The notes under the pieces are model-generated. The model searched no databases. It was given only the letters and a program-made list of their open reading frames with translations, and had not been told where the DNA came from. DNA of 58,538 nucleotides from Synergistaceae bacterium (GTDB taxonomy: Bacteria; Synergistota; Synergistia; Synergistales; Aminobacteriaceae), in the NCBI GenBank assembly GCA_012521675.1, contig JAAYLU010000042.1, positions 1 to 58,538 of the forward strand, read 5' to 3'. Positions within the stretch are counted from its first letter, which is position 1, and the number at the start of each line of letters is the position of its first letter. Of this stretch, positions 32,853 through 41,340 are shown piece by piece. A program made the position numbers and the translations under genes.

Positions 32853-33749
32853 ATGAAATCCTCCCCCTCGATGAAATCAGCCCTGGCAGACCTCTCGCTA
32901 GTAACTGTCTCCCTGTTCTGGGGCCTCAGCTTCGTCGCCATGAAGGACGCGCTTGACTCCTTCCCGACCTTCTGGCTGCTCGTGCTTCGCTTCACGGCCG
33001 CCGCCCTGCTCATGGCGGTCATCTTCCGGCGCAAGGTCTCCTCGATGACCATGAAGGACGTGCGCGCCGGGATCATCGTCGGCTTCTTTCTCTTCCTCGG
33101 ATACGCCACCCAGACGTTGGGTCTCAACTATACCACTCCGGGCAAGCAGGCTTTCTTGACCTCGACCTACGTAGTGATAGTACCCTTTCTCTACTGGGCG
33201 CTTCGCAGGGTGTCACCCGGTCCGCTCTCCTTCGCAGCGTCGCTGATCTGCTTGGTCGGGATGGCCCTGCTGTCCCTCCAGGAGGACGCCGGCATAGGCG
33301 TCGGAGACACTCTCACCTTCGCGTGCGCCTTCTTCTTCGCCCTCCACATAATCGTCATAGAGCATTTTGTGGTGGACACGGACCCGCTCGTACTCACCAC
33401 CCTTCAGATCGTGATGGTGGCTGTACTGAGCCTTCCCGCGGCTCTGCTGTTCGAGACCTGGCCCGGTTTCGGGGACGGAAGCGGGCTGTGGAGCATCGCC
33501 TACACGGTGGTGCTGTGCACCGTGGTGGCCTTCGCCGTGCAGAACACGGCCCAGAAGTACACCCCGTCCACGCATGTCTCCATCCTGCTCAGCCTTGAGG
33601 CGGTCTTCGGCGCCCTCGCGGGGGTCTACTTCATGAACGAGGTCTTCACCTCGCAGATGATCGCGGGCTGCGTGCTCATCTTCGTCGCCGTTCTTTTGAC
33701 CGTCTCCGGTCCCTCCTTGCTAAAGCTGGTCTCTCCGAAGAGGACCTAG
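32853..33749 (+). CDS. DMT-superfamily (EamA) transporter
   Basis: A 298-residue membrane protein with about ten segments in two EamA repeats. LVTVSLFWGLSFVAMKDAL opens repeat 1 and AQKYTPSTHVSILLSLEAVFGALAG is the repeat 2 core. These proteins usually export amino acids or other metabolites; the substrate is not predictable. Its 3' end overlaps the convergent ygiQ by 74 bases. Confidence 0.9.
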   Translation: MKSSPSMKSALADLSLVTVSLFWGLSFVAMKDALDSFPTFWLLVLRFTAAALLMAVIFRRKVSSMTMKDVRAGIIVGFFLFLGYATQTLGLNYTTPGKQAFLTSTYVVIVPFLYWALRRVSPGPLSFAASLICLVGMALLSLQEDAGIGVGDTLTFACAFFFALHIIVIEHFVVDTDPLVLTTLQIVMVAVLSLPAALLFETWPGFGDGSGLWSIAYTVVLCTVVAFAVQNTAQKYTPSTHVSILLSLEAVFGALAGVYFMNEVFTSQMIAGCVLIFVAVLLTVSGPSLLKLVSPKRT

Positions 33750-35586
33750 ACCCGACGGTCTTTTTCTTATCTGCCGGAGCCCTCACAAGGCAGGACGGCC
33801 CGGTACCGATGAGGTCCCGCCTGCCCGCGGCCTCCAGGGCCCTTATTACAACGTCTCGATTCTTCCGGTCGGCGAAGCGCAGCAGGGCACGTTGCATCCT
33901 GCGTTCCTCGGGCGATTTCGCCGACCGGACCTCCTCCCCGGTAAAGGGGTTCAGGCCCGTGTAGTACATGCAGGTCGACAGACTGCCCGGAGTGGGGATA
34001 AAGTCCTGTATCTGCTCCGGCTGGACTCGGGAGTCCCTTATGAACTCCGCCAGCTCCACCGCGTCCTCCAGGGCCGACCCGGGATGAGAGGAGATGAAAT
34101 AGGGAACCAGGTACTGTCTCTTTCCAAGCCGCTTGTTCATCGCCGCGAAGGCCGACCTGAACCTCTCGTAGACCTTCCTGCCCGGCTTCCCCATCAGGGC
34201 CAGCACCCTCTTTGACACATGCTCCGGTGCGACCTTGAGCTGGCCGCTCACGTGATGCTTGCACAGCTCCTCCAGGAAGCCGCTTTTTCCGTCGGCCAAC
34301 AGGTAGTCGAAACGTATACCCGATCGAATGAAGACTTTTTTTACCTTCGGGAGGGAGCGCAGCTTTCTAAGCAGCGCGATATAGTCGGAGTGATCGACCT
34401 TCAGCTTGCGGCACGGCCTCGGGAAGAGGCAGCGGCGGTCCCTACAGGCGCCCCGGATCAGCTGGTCGTCGCAGGCCGGTATCCTGAAGTTGGCCGTGGG
34501 GCCGCCGACATCGTGGATGTAACCCTTGAAATCCGGGAGGGAAGTTAGAATCCTCGCCTCGCGAAGAAGCGACTCGTGGCTGCGGCTCTGAATTATCCTT
34601 CCCTGGTGGTAGTGGATGGCGCAGAAGGAGCAGCCGCCGAAGCAACCTCGGTGGCTCGCGAGGCTGAAGCGGACCTCTGCAATGGCCGGCACGCCGCCAT
34701 CGTCGTCGTACCTCGGGTGCCAGGTCCTGGCGTAAGGAAGGGAGTAAACCAGGTCCATCTCCTCGGTGGTAAGAGGCCTTGCGGGCGGGTTTTGCACGAT
34801 CCAACTGTTTCCGTGCATCTGGGCCACGGCTCGGCCCCTGAAGGGATCCTGCTCACCGTCCTGGATGGCGAAAGCCTCAGCGAACTTTCTCCTGTCCGAC
34901 GAGACCTCCTCGAAAGAGGGGCAGACGACGCTCCGTTCCGCCGCTTCGCTCAGCTCCTTCGTGCGCCATACCGTGCCCGGCACGTCCGTCAGGCGTTCGA
35001 CCGGCGCTCCTTCCGCCAGGGCCCTCGCTATCTCCCGGATCTGAAGCTCTCCCATCCCGTAGACCAGCAAGTCGGCCTGGCTGTCGACGATCATCGACCT
35101 GCGCACCGAATCGGACCAGTAGTCGTAGTGAGCGAAGCGCCGGAGGCTCGCCTCCACTCCTCCGATCACGATCGGAAGGTCCTTCCAAAGCTCCCTCAGC
35201 CTGCAGCAGTAGGCGATGGTGGCCCTGTCGGGGCGCATACCCGGTCTTCCTCCGGGCGAGTATCTGTCCTCGCTTCTGCTCTTCTTCGCCGCGGTCAGTT
35301 TGTTCAGCATCGAGTCAAGATTGCCCGCTGTGACCAGCGCCGCGTACCTCGGCCTTCCCATTATCTTGAAGGAGTCCGCCGTGCGCCAGTCGGGCTGCGG
35401 CAGAATCCCGACCCTGAATCCCTCCTCCTCCAACACCCTGGCGATTACCGCGACCCCGAAGGATGGGTGGTCGACATAAGCGTCGCCGCTCACCATCAGA
35501 AAATCAAGCCGGTCCCAGCCTCGTTTAGCCATCTCCACTCCGTCGACGGGCAGGAAGCCGGCGCCTGGAACGGGTGGGATGCTCAT
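33676..35586 (-). CDS. ygiQ: YgiQ-family radical SAM protein
   Basis: A 636-residue protein. The N-terminal B12-binding-like segment has FLMVSGDAYVDHPSFGVAVI. The radical SAM cluster motif is GCFGGCSFCAIHYHQGR, i.e. CxxxCxxC, and VGGVEASLRRFAHYDYW is a YgiQ hallmark. The basic C-terminal tail (DRRRSKERRRR) lies past the domain. The biochemical role of the family remains unknown. ATG 35586 follows the upstream gene by 16 bases. Confidence 0.92.
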   Translation of the reverse strand: MSIPPVPGAGFLPVDGVEMAKRGWDRLDFLMVSGDAYVDHPSFGVAVIARVLEEEGFRVGILPQPDWRTADSFKIMGRPRYAALVTAGNLDSMLNKLTAAKKSRSEDRYSPGGRPGMRPDRATIAYCCRLRELWKDLPIVIGGVEASLRRFAHYDYWSDSVRRSMIVDSQADLLVYGMGELQIREIARALAEGAPVERLTDVPGTVWRTKELSEAAERSVVCPSFEEVSSDRRKFAEAFAIQDGEQDPFRGRAVAQMHGNSWIVQNPPARPLTTEEMDLVYSLPYARTWHPRYDDDGGVPAIAEVRFSLASHRGCFGGCSFCAIHYHQGRIIQSRSHESLLREARILTSLPDFKGYIHDVGGPTANFRIPACDDQLIRGACRDRRCLFPRPCRKLKVDHSDYIALLRKLRSLPKVKKVFIRSGIRFDYLLADGKSGFLEELCKHHVSGQLKVAPEHVSKRVLALMGKPGRKVYERFRSAFAAMNKRLGKRQYLVPYFISSHPGSALEDAVELAEFIRDSRVQPEQIQDFIPTPGSLSTCMYYTGLNPFTGEEVRSAKSPEERRMQRALLRFADRKNRDVVIRALEAAGRRDLIGTGPSCLVRAPADKKKTVGSRSSSERPALARRDRRRSKERRRR

Positions 35587-35602
35587 GCCTGCGGCTCCGT
35601 CA

Positions 35603-37096
35603 TCAAAGGTTGCCGATGTGCAGCGTCTTCACCGTGTAGTTCTCGTAGCGGACCCTTATCCCCGTCCTAGCGTCGAGCCGGTAGACCTCGCTCCCTCTCT
35701 CCATGGCGTTCGGAAGACCCAGGATCGACAGAACCGCCAGCCGCTCCAGCCCGACGGCCAAGCCCCCATCCAGGCTGTGCTTGGGAGACAGCAGGGTAAG
35801 CGACTTGACTTCGGTCAAGCCCCCGCTCGTCAGCAGCACGGCCGTGAGCCCGTCGTACCCGAGGGTGTCCTCGTCCGCGTCGAAGCCCGAGACGGTCACC
35901 TTCTTGACGGAGGACTTGAGCGGCGCGCCCAGCGAGGCCATCAGTCCCTCCTTCGTCTCTCCGAAGGTGTGAAGGGCGCGGTCGTAGACGTTGGAGGAGA
36001 GGCTGTTGTCCATGGGATTGAACACGGCTATGAACTTGCCGAAGATCCATCCCTCCCTGCCCCCGCGCGGGCGTATCTTGTACCAGGGCCAGGAGTGAGG
36101 GGCGGTCACAGTCGTCGCGGAGAGGGTATAGGGCGTCTTCGCCCTGTCGTCGGGAAGGGCCACCTTGATAAGCCCGTTCGGGTCCGGCCCCGACAGCACC
36201 GACAGGCCTCTTCCCTTTGCAAGGCGCAAGGTCTTGCCGTCAGCTGCTATAAGGTCCACGTCGGCTAGCGTCACCACCTCGGTCCCTTCGTCGCCGGCCC
36301 ACGACTCCAGCACCTCCACCTCGTTGCCGGCGGTCACCTTTCCCACCACCGAGCTGCTCACCGAGTGAGAGCCGCGCAGGTTCACGCCGGATCCAATCAC
36401 AACTCCCCTCGTCGGACGCAGTATCTCCAGCGCGTCGGTCATGACGGGAGAGGACACAGGCAGAGGCTGCGAACCCGGAAGGGAGGTCAAGTCCAGCGGC
36501 GCCCCCCCAGGTGTCGCCAGGGGCTGCACGGAGGCCTCCTCCCGAGTCGCGGGCGGCTGCACTGGCTGCTTCGCCACGGGTTTGCCTCCGCTGCTCTCGT
36601 ACGGGATCTTCCCTGCCTGCTGCAGAAACCAGTAGACCCCGCCGCCGAGCACTCCGACGAAGAGGAAGAAGAGCACCACCAGGAAGACTCCTCCCTTGCG
36701 GTCTCTCTGGGTCTTTCGGGCTCCTATGGCGGCGTTGAACTCCCTGTAGCCCGCGCCGGCCATCGCGGCGTTCGAGCGCAGAGGCTCCCGTCTTTGAGGA
36801 CGCGGCTCGTACGACGCGGAGACGACCCCGTCATACTCGTCTTCGTCTTCGTCGTCATAGTCGTCCTCCCCGTCGTCCACGGGAAAATCCTCCTCGGGGG
36901 GATCGTAGTCGCGGACCACCTCGTCGTCGAGTTCATCTCTCTCGGCGCGAAAGCCCGAAGTAGTACCGGGGACGAACAGGCCGCACTCCGGACAGAAGCG
37001 GAAGGAGTTCTCGACCAGGCTCCCGCACTCGGGACACCTCCTGCCTACGCTCCCCGTCTCATTTCCGGTGGTTCCGGAATCGTCGAAATTCCTCAC
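35603..37096 (-). CDS. Zinc-ribbon, single-pass membrane protein with SH3-like domain
   Basis: A 497-residue protein of unusual layout. Residues about 20-40 have a double zinc ribbon, CPECGSLVENSFRFCPECG. A very acidic linker (residues about 52-90, with DDGEDDYDDEDEDEYDG) follows. GGVFLVVLFFLFVGVLGGGVYWF is a membrane segment near 135-155. A bacterial SH3-like region is at about 230-350 (GVVIGSGVNLRGSHSVSSSV; WYKIRPRGGREGWIFGKFI). The C-terminal 130 residues are a beta-rich domain I do not recognise. The SH3 part is presumably outside and may contact cell wall. It precedes ygiQ, probably co-transcribed. Confidence 0.8.
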   Translation of the reverse strand: MRNFDDSGTTGNETGSVGRRCPECGSLVENSFRFCPECGLFVPGTTSGFRAERDELDDEVVRDYDPPEEDFPVDDGEDDYDDEDEDEYDGVVSASYEPRPQRREPLRSNAAMAGAGYREFNAAIGARKTQRDRKGGVFLVVLFFLFVGVLGGGVYWFLQQAGKIPYESSGGKPVAKQPVQPPATREEASVQPLATPGGAPLDLTSLPGSQPLPVSSPVMTDALEILRPTRGVVIGSGVNLRGSHSVSSSVVGKVTAGNEVEVLESWAGDEGTEVVTLADVDLIAADGKTLRLAKGRGLSVLSGPDPNGLIKVALPDDRAKTPYTLSATTVTAPHSWPWYKIRPRGGREGWIFGKFIAVFNPMDNSLSSNVYDRALHTFGETKEGLMASLGAPLKSSVKKVTVSGFDADEDTLGYDGLTAVLLTSGGLTEVKSLTLLSPKHSLDGGLAVGLERLAVLSILGLPNAMERGSEVYRLDARTGIRVRYENYTVKTLHIGNL

Positions 37097-37186
37097 GATA
37101 GGGGACCTCCTCTCGAAATAGCGAAAACACTTTTTACGGCGTATCGGTCATTCCAACAGTCATTATCCTTGTAAAAGCATCTGGAA

Positions 37187-38875
37187 TCAATCGGCGCCGC
37201 TCTTTCGCTCTATCTTGGCCCACGTGTCCTTCAGCGCGACGGTCCGGTTGAACACGGGGAGCTCCGGCGTGGAGTCCGAGTCCATGCAGAAGTACCCCTG
37301 GCGCATGAACTGGAATCGGTCCATCGGGCTCGCCTCGGCCAGCATCGGCTCGACGAGGCACTCATCGAGTATCGCCTGGGACTCCGGGTTCAGGTAATCG
37401 GAGTAGCACTTGCCCTCCTCCATCTCGCTCATGTCGCGAAGGGTGAACAGGTTCTCGTAGAGCCTGACCCGAGCCCTGATGGCGTGCGGCGCGGACACCC
37501 AGTGAAGGGTGCCTTTGACTCGCCGTCCGTCGGGCGTCGCACCCCCCCTCGTCTCCGGGTCGTAGACGCAGCGCAGTTCGATCACGTTGCCGGACTCATC
37601 GCGGACCACGTCCCTGCAGGTGATGAGGTAGGCGTGCTTGAGCCGAACCTCCGCACCGGGAGACAGCCTGAAGAACTTCCTGGGAGGGTTCTCCATGAAG
37701 TCACCTCTTTCAATGTACAGCTCCCTTGAAAAGGGTATCTGTCTGAAGCCGGCCCCCGGGTCCTCCGGGTTGTTCTCCGCGTCCATCATCTCGACCTGGC
37801 CCTCCGGGTAGTTCTCGATCACGACCTTCAGGGGCTCCAGCACGGCCATACCCCTCTGTGCCGTCGTGTTAAGCTCCTCCCTGATAACGTAGTGAAGGAA
37901 CTCTATGTCCACTATGCTGTTGGCCTTCGCCACGCCGATCTCCGAGCAGAAGCGCCTGATCGCCGAGGGAGTGTATCCCCTGCGGCGAATGCCGCTTATA
38001 GTCGGCATCCTCGGGTCGTCCCAGCCGGAGACTATACCCTTGTTGACCAGCTCAAGCAGCATCCTCTTGCTCATTATGGTGTACGAGAGGTTCAGCCTGG
38101 CGAACTCGAACTGGCGCGGCCTGCTCGGAACGGACACGTTGTCCAGCAACCAGTCGTACAGGGGCCTGTGATCCTCGAATTCAAGCGTGCAGATCGAGTG
38201 TGTGATCCCCTCTATCGCGTCCTCGTAACCGTGGGCGAAGTCGTACATCGGGTAGATGCACCAGTCGTCGCCCGTGCGGAAGTGGCTCCGGTGCAATATC
38301 CTGTAGAGCACCGGATCCCTCATGTTGATGTTGGGGTGAGTCATGTCTATCTTCGCCCGCAGCACGCACGTTCCGTCCTCGAGGACACCGGCCTTCATCT
38401 GCCGGAACAGCTCCAAATTCTCCTCCACGGTGCGATTCCGGTAGGGCGACTCGGTCCCCGGCGAGGTCAGAGTGCCGCGCGTGTTTCGTATCTCGTCAGG
38501 CGTCTGGTGGTCGATAAACGCCTTGCCCGCCTCGATCAGCTCTATCGCCCACTCGTAGAACTGCTGGAAGTAGTCCGACGCGTAGCGCAGCGAGTGCCAC
38601 TGGAAGCCGAGCCACTTCACATCCCGGATGATGGACTCGACGTACTCCGTCTCCTCCTTGGCCGGATTGGTGTCGTCGAAGCGCAGGTTGCAAGTCCCGC
38701 CGAACTGCTCCGCAAGCCCGAAGTTCAGGCAGATGGACTTCGCGTGCCCGATGTGCAGGTAGCCGTTGGGCTCCGGCGGGAAGCGAGTTCGCACTTCTTC
38801 GACCACGCCGTTTGCAAGGTCGTCTATTATGATCTGCTCGATGAAATGAGGTCCTTTGCCGGTCTGTATCTCCAT
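37187..38875 (-). CDS. glnS: Glutaminyl-tRNA synthetase
   Basis: A 562-residue class I synthetase. The HIGH motif is [36 protein letters not shown] follows, and the KMSKS variant is [10 protein letters not shown]. The C-terminal beta-barrel anticodon domain is complete, with KYSDYLNP-type and [11 protein letters not shown] ends. It charges tRNA-Gln directly, so the indirect Gat pathway is not needed for Gln. ATG 38875 has AAGGAG 12 bases upstream; a TTG at 38884 is closer but less likely. Confidence 0.95.
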   Translation of the reverse strand: MEIQTGKGPHFIEQIIIDDLANGVVEEVRTRFPPEPNGYLHIGHAKSICLNFGLAEQFGGTCNLRFDDTNPAKEETEYVESIIRDVKWLGFQWHSLRYASDYFQQFYEWAIELIEAGKAFIDHQTPDEIRNTRGTLTSPGTESPYRNRTVEENLELFRQMKAGVLEDGTCVLRAKIDMTHPNINMRDPVLYRILHRSHFRTGDDWCIYPMYDFAHGYEDAIEGITHSICTLEFEDHRPLYDWLLDNVSVPSRPRQFEFARLNLSYTIMSKRMLLELVNKGIVSGWDDPRMPTISGIRRRGYTPSAIRRFCSEIGVAKANSIVDIEFLHYVIREELNTTAQRGMAVLEPLKVVIENYPEGQVEMMDAENNPEDPGAGFRQIPFSRELYIERGDFMENPPRKFFRLSPGAEVRLKHAYLITCRDVVRDESGNVIELRCVYDPETRGGATPDGRRVKGTLHWVSAPHAIRARVRLYENLFTLRDMSEMEEGKCYSDYLNPESQAILDECLVEPMLAEASPMDRFQFMRQGYFCMDSDSTPELPVFNRTVALKDTWAKIERKSGAD

Positions 38876-38966
38876 GGATCTCAACCGCTCCTTTTTCGTC
38901 TGATAGGCCCCGGTCCGTCCTCCGGGCGCAAAGCAACAGCCGCTCCTTCGAAAGCGCTCAAGGATA

Positions 38967-38994
38967 TTTTTACACGGGGAGGCGAAAAAGTAAA
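38967..38994 (-). promoter_or_regulatory. Candidate promoter of glnS
   Basis: On the minus strand TTTACT (38989-38994), a 16-base spacer, then TAAAAA (38967-38972), about 92 bases before the ATG. Confidence 0.5.
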
Positions 38995-39052
38995 ACCGTG
39001 CCGTCAAAACCCGTGAAATCCCTCAACTCAGCTCTCCTCATACCTGTCCGGC

Positions 39053-39066
39053 GATAAGTACTTATC
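39053..39066. promoter_or_regulatory. 14-base palindrome, possible operator
   Basis: GATAAGTACTTATC is a perfect palindrome 126 bases before the aminotransferase ATG. A second inverted pair, TATCC and GGATA, lies just downstream (39072-39091). Both could be a regulator site. Confidence 0.45.
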
Positions 39067-39191
39067 AAGCCTATCCGATAATTACAGGATATATTCCAGG
39101 CTTGCAAAAAGAGGGATTTCAATGGATGATGAACCGGTAGTCACGATGACCATCTTAGGGAGGCGGTCTCCCGCAACAAGGAGGAGGACAA

Positions 39192-40355
39192 ATGCACCAG
39201 CCAAAAGTAGCGCAGCGCTTCAAGGACGTTCAACCGTCCCCCATGACCAAAATTTTCCAGGCGGCGGAGAGCATCGACGACCTTAGCAACCTCAGCATAG
39301 GGGAGCCGGACTTTCACACGGAGGCGGAGATAGTCGACGCGGCCGCATCCGCGGCCAAGAGAGGAGTCACCCACTACCCGCCCCTGGCGGGCTACCCGGA
39401 GCTGAAAAGGGAGATATGCGCCTACTGGAAGAGGCATCACTCGGTTGACTTCTCGCCCGAGGAGGTGCTGGTGACGGTGGGGGGCATCCAGGCCACTCAC
39501 CTCTGCTTCAAGGCTATGCTCGACCCGGGCGACGAGGTTATGCTGACCGACCCGTGCTTCTCAGCGTACCTTCAGCAGGTTCGGCTGAACGAAGGAACCG
39601 TGGTGCAGGTCCCCGCGCGGGAGGAGAACGGCTTCTTCCCCGAGGCGGCCGACTTCGACAGGGCCGTCACCCCGCGGACCAAGATCCTTCTGATCAACTC
39701 CCCGTGCAACCCGACCGGCGGCGTGCTCACAGAAGAGCAGGCCGAGTCGATCGCCGATGTAGCGAGAAAGCACGATCTTCTCCTGATCACGGACGAGATT
39801 TACGAGAACTTCCTGTACTCCGGAAAGCACATCCCGATGGCGTCCCTGCCGGGCATGAGGGAGAGGACAGCAACTATCGGAGGCCTGTCCAAGAGTCACT
39901 GCATGACCGGATGGCGAATCGGCTACGTCATAGCACCCCCTGATCTACTCAAGGTCATGCTTCAGATCTCCGTGAACGAGGCCTACGGTGTTAACGTCCT
40001 GTCCCAGATGGGCGCGATCGAGGCCCTCAGGACGCAGGACGCGAAGATGCGAATTCGAGCCGCCGAATACGAGAAACGAGTGCGCTACGGTGCGGAGCGC
40101 CTGAACGCCATGCCCGGTGTGACCTGCCCCGAGCCTAGGGGCGCGTTCTATCTCTTCCCGGACATCTCCGGCACGGGGATGGACGATATGGACTTCGCCT
40201 GGTGGCTGCTGGAGGAGGCAAAGGTCGCCACGATCCCAGGGTCGGCCTTCGGAAAGTGCGGAGCGGGGCACGTAAGGATCGCCTGCACCCTCTCGATGGA
40301 CGACCTGGAGAAGGCCTTCGACAGGATGGATAACGCCCTTAAAAACAGGGGTTGA
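39192..40355 (+). CDS. Class I/II pyridoxal-phosphate aminotransferase
   Basis: A 387-residue fold-type I aminotransferase. THYPPLAGYPELKREICAYW, SPCNPTGGVLTEEQ, the TDEIYENFLY Asp-Tyr motif and the PLP lysine in GGLSKSHCMTGWRIGYV are all visible. The C-terminal Arg for the carboxylate lies in HVRIACTLS. It belongs to the aspartate aminotransferase subgroup and uses 2-oxoglutarate as acceptor in most members. AGGAGGAGG lies 7 bases before the ATG. Confidence 0.9.
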   Translation: MHQPKVAQRFKDVQPSPMTKIFQAAESIDDLSNLSIGEPDFHTEAEIVDAAASAAKRGVTHYPPLAGYPELKREICAYWKRHHSVDFSPEEVLVTVGGIQATHLCFKAMLDPGDEVMLTDPCFSAYLQQVRLNEGTVVQVPAREENGFFPEAADFDRAVTPRTKILLINSPCNPTGGVLTEEQAESIADVARKHDLLLITDEIYENFLYSGKHIPMASLPGMRERTATIGGLSKSHCMTGWRIGYVIAPPDLLKVMLQISVNEAYGVNVLSQMGAIEALRTQDAKMRIRAAEYEKRVRYGAERLNAMPGVTCPEPRGAFYLFPDISGTGMDDMDFAWWLLEEAKVATIPGSAFGKCGAGHVRIACTLSMDDLEKAFDRMDNALKNRG

Positions 40356-40377
40356 AAACAGGGGCGCATGCTATAAT
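40352..40377 (+). promoter_or_regulatory. Promoter with extended -10
   Basis: TGCTATAAT (40369-40377) is an extended -10. TTGAAA at 40352 is a possible -35, but the spacer is only 14 bases. A GCAATA/TATTGC hairpin (40387-40402) lies in the short leader before the CTERM gene. Confidence 0.6.
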
Positions 40378-40423
40378 TCGCACTAAGCAATACGATTATT
40401 GCGTAAGGACGGTGTTGGATCGC

Positions 40424-41293
40424 ATGTTTTCTAAAAAATTTCTCACGGCTTTTGTCGTTTTGTGCGTGCTCGCGGCGGGGGCGGCTTCCGCGTCGAGCGA
40501 GGTCGGATGGATCACCTGCCCTTCGTCGGCATTGCAGGAACTGGAGGACGGCGATATCATCATTTACGAGGGAGAAGGTGACGATTTACAGATACTCTAC
40601 TCCATCCTGATGGGGGTCGGCGAGGAGAGGAAGTTGAAGGCCGGGGAGGTGCGACTAGACGACGAAGAAGAGAAGATAAAAATACTGCCCGCGAGGGTCT
40701 TGTGGCGGTCAAGCGACCCGGCCATAGCCGGAATCGCGGGCCAGACCGGGGACGACGCGGTCGAGGGCAGCGAGGTGGTCGTCGAAGCGCCCGGCGGGGA
40801 GGGCGTCGCCCGGATCATCGTCTACGAGGATCTTGATGACGAGGAAGAGGGGGATGAGGCCGCTTACTGCATGGTCTACGTGCAGAATCCGCCGGTACCT
40901 GTAGAAGAGGTAATAATCAACAAGGATGAGATCTCCATCTTACACGGCTACACGGGTACTCTGACTGCGAGCGTAATGCCTCCCCACGCCGAGTTCAGAC
41001 ATATCACCTGGTACACGAGCAACCCGGAGATAATCCAGATCGACCCGGCGACGAGGATCGGCAACAGGGTTCGCCTGCTGACCACAGGCCTCCAGCCAGG
41101 CACAGCGTACATATCCGCCGTCTCGAACTACCGAGGCGGAAGGGATAACAGAGAACCGGCACACGCTCTGTGCACAGTCCACCACTTCGTGGAGGGACCG
41201 GCCGAGGTGGAGGGAGGCTGCAGCGCTCAGGGCTACGTCGCTCCTGCAATACTCCTTTTGCTCTCGCCCCTGCTCTTCTTCCTGAAAAAATAG
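40424..41293 (+). CDS. Secreted Ig-like protein with Synergist-CTERM-like sorting signal
   Basis: A 289-residue exported protein. The signal peptide is KFLTAFVVLCVLAAGAASAS. The first half is acidic and beta-rich. Residues about 160-250 form a BIG2-type bacterial Ig domain (VEEVIINKDEISILHGYTGT, ITWYTSNPEIIQI, AYISAVSNY). The C-terminal GGCSAQGYVAPAILLLLSPL followed by LFFLKK has the Gly-Cys motif, hydrophobic helix and basic end of the Synergist-CTERM signal, which is thought to lead to processing and surface attachment. The start used is ATG 40424; TTG 40415 is nearer the AAGGA site. A strong hairpin terminator follows. Confidence 0.85.
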   Translation: MFSKKFLTAFVVLCVLAAGAASASSEVGWITCPSSALQELEDGDIIIYEGEGDDLQILYSILMGVGEERKLKAGEVRLDDEEEKIKILPARVLWRSSDPAIAGIAGQTGDDAVEGSEVVVEAPGGEGVARIIVYEDLDDEEEGDEAAYCMVYVQNPPVPVEEVIINKDEISILHGYTGTLTASVMPPHAEFRHITWYTSNPEIIQIDPATRIGNRVRLLTTGLQPGTAYISAVSNYRGGRDNREPAHALCTVHHFVEGPAEVEGGCSAQGYVAPAILLLLSPLLFFLKK

Positions 41294-41301
41294 ACGGACA
41301 T

Positions 41302-41339
41302 AAAGAGAGGGCCTTCCGAATTCGGAAGGCCCTCTCTTT
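41302..41339. terminator. Bidirectional terminator
   Basis: AAAGAGAGGGCCTTCCGAA and its perfect complement follow each other with no unpaired base. The A/T ends give T runs in both directions, between convergent genes ending at 41293 and 41341. Confidence 0.9.
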
Positions 41340-41340
41340 A

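Larger units (their letters stand above)
38876..39191. other. Intergenic region between divergent glnS and aminotransferase genes
   Basis: A 316-base divergent regulatory gap. It holds a candidate glnS promoter, a 14-base palindrome and a GGGAG/CTCCC hairpin (about 39157-39171) before the aminotransferase. No T-box motif is found. Confidence 0.6.

Noticed and set aside
38876-39010. T-box leader before glnS
   Set aside because: No GGTGG-type T-box sequence or specifier stem was found.
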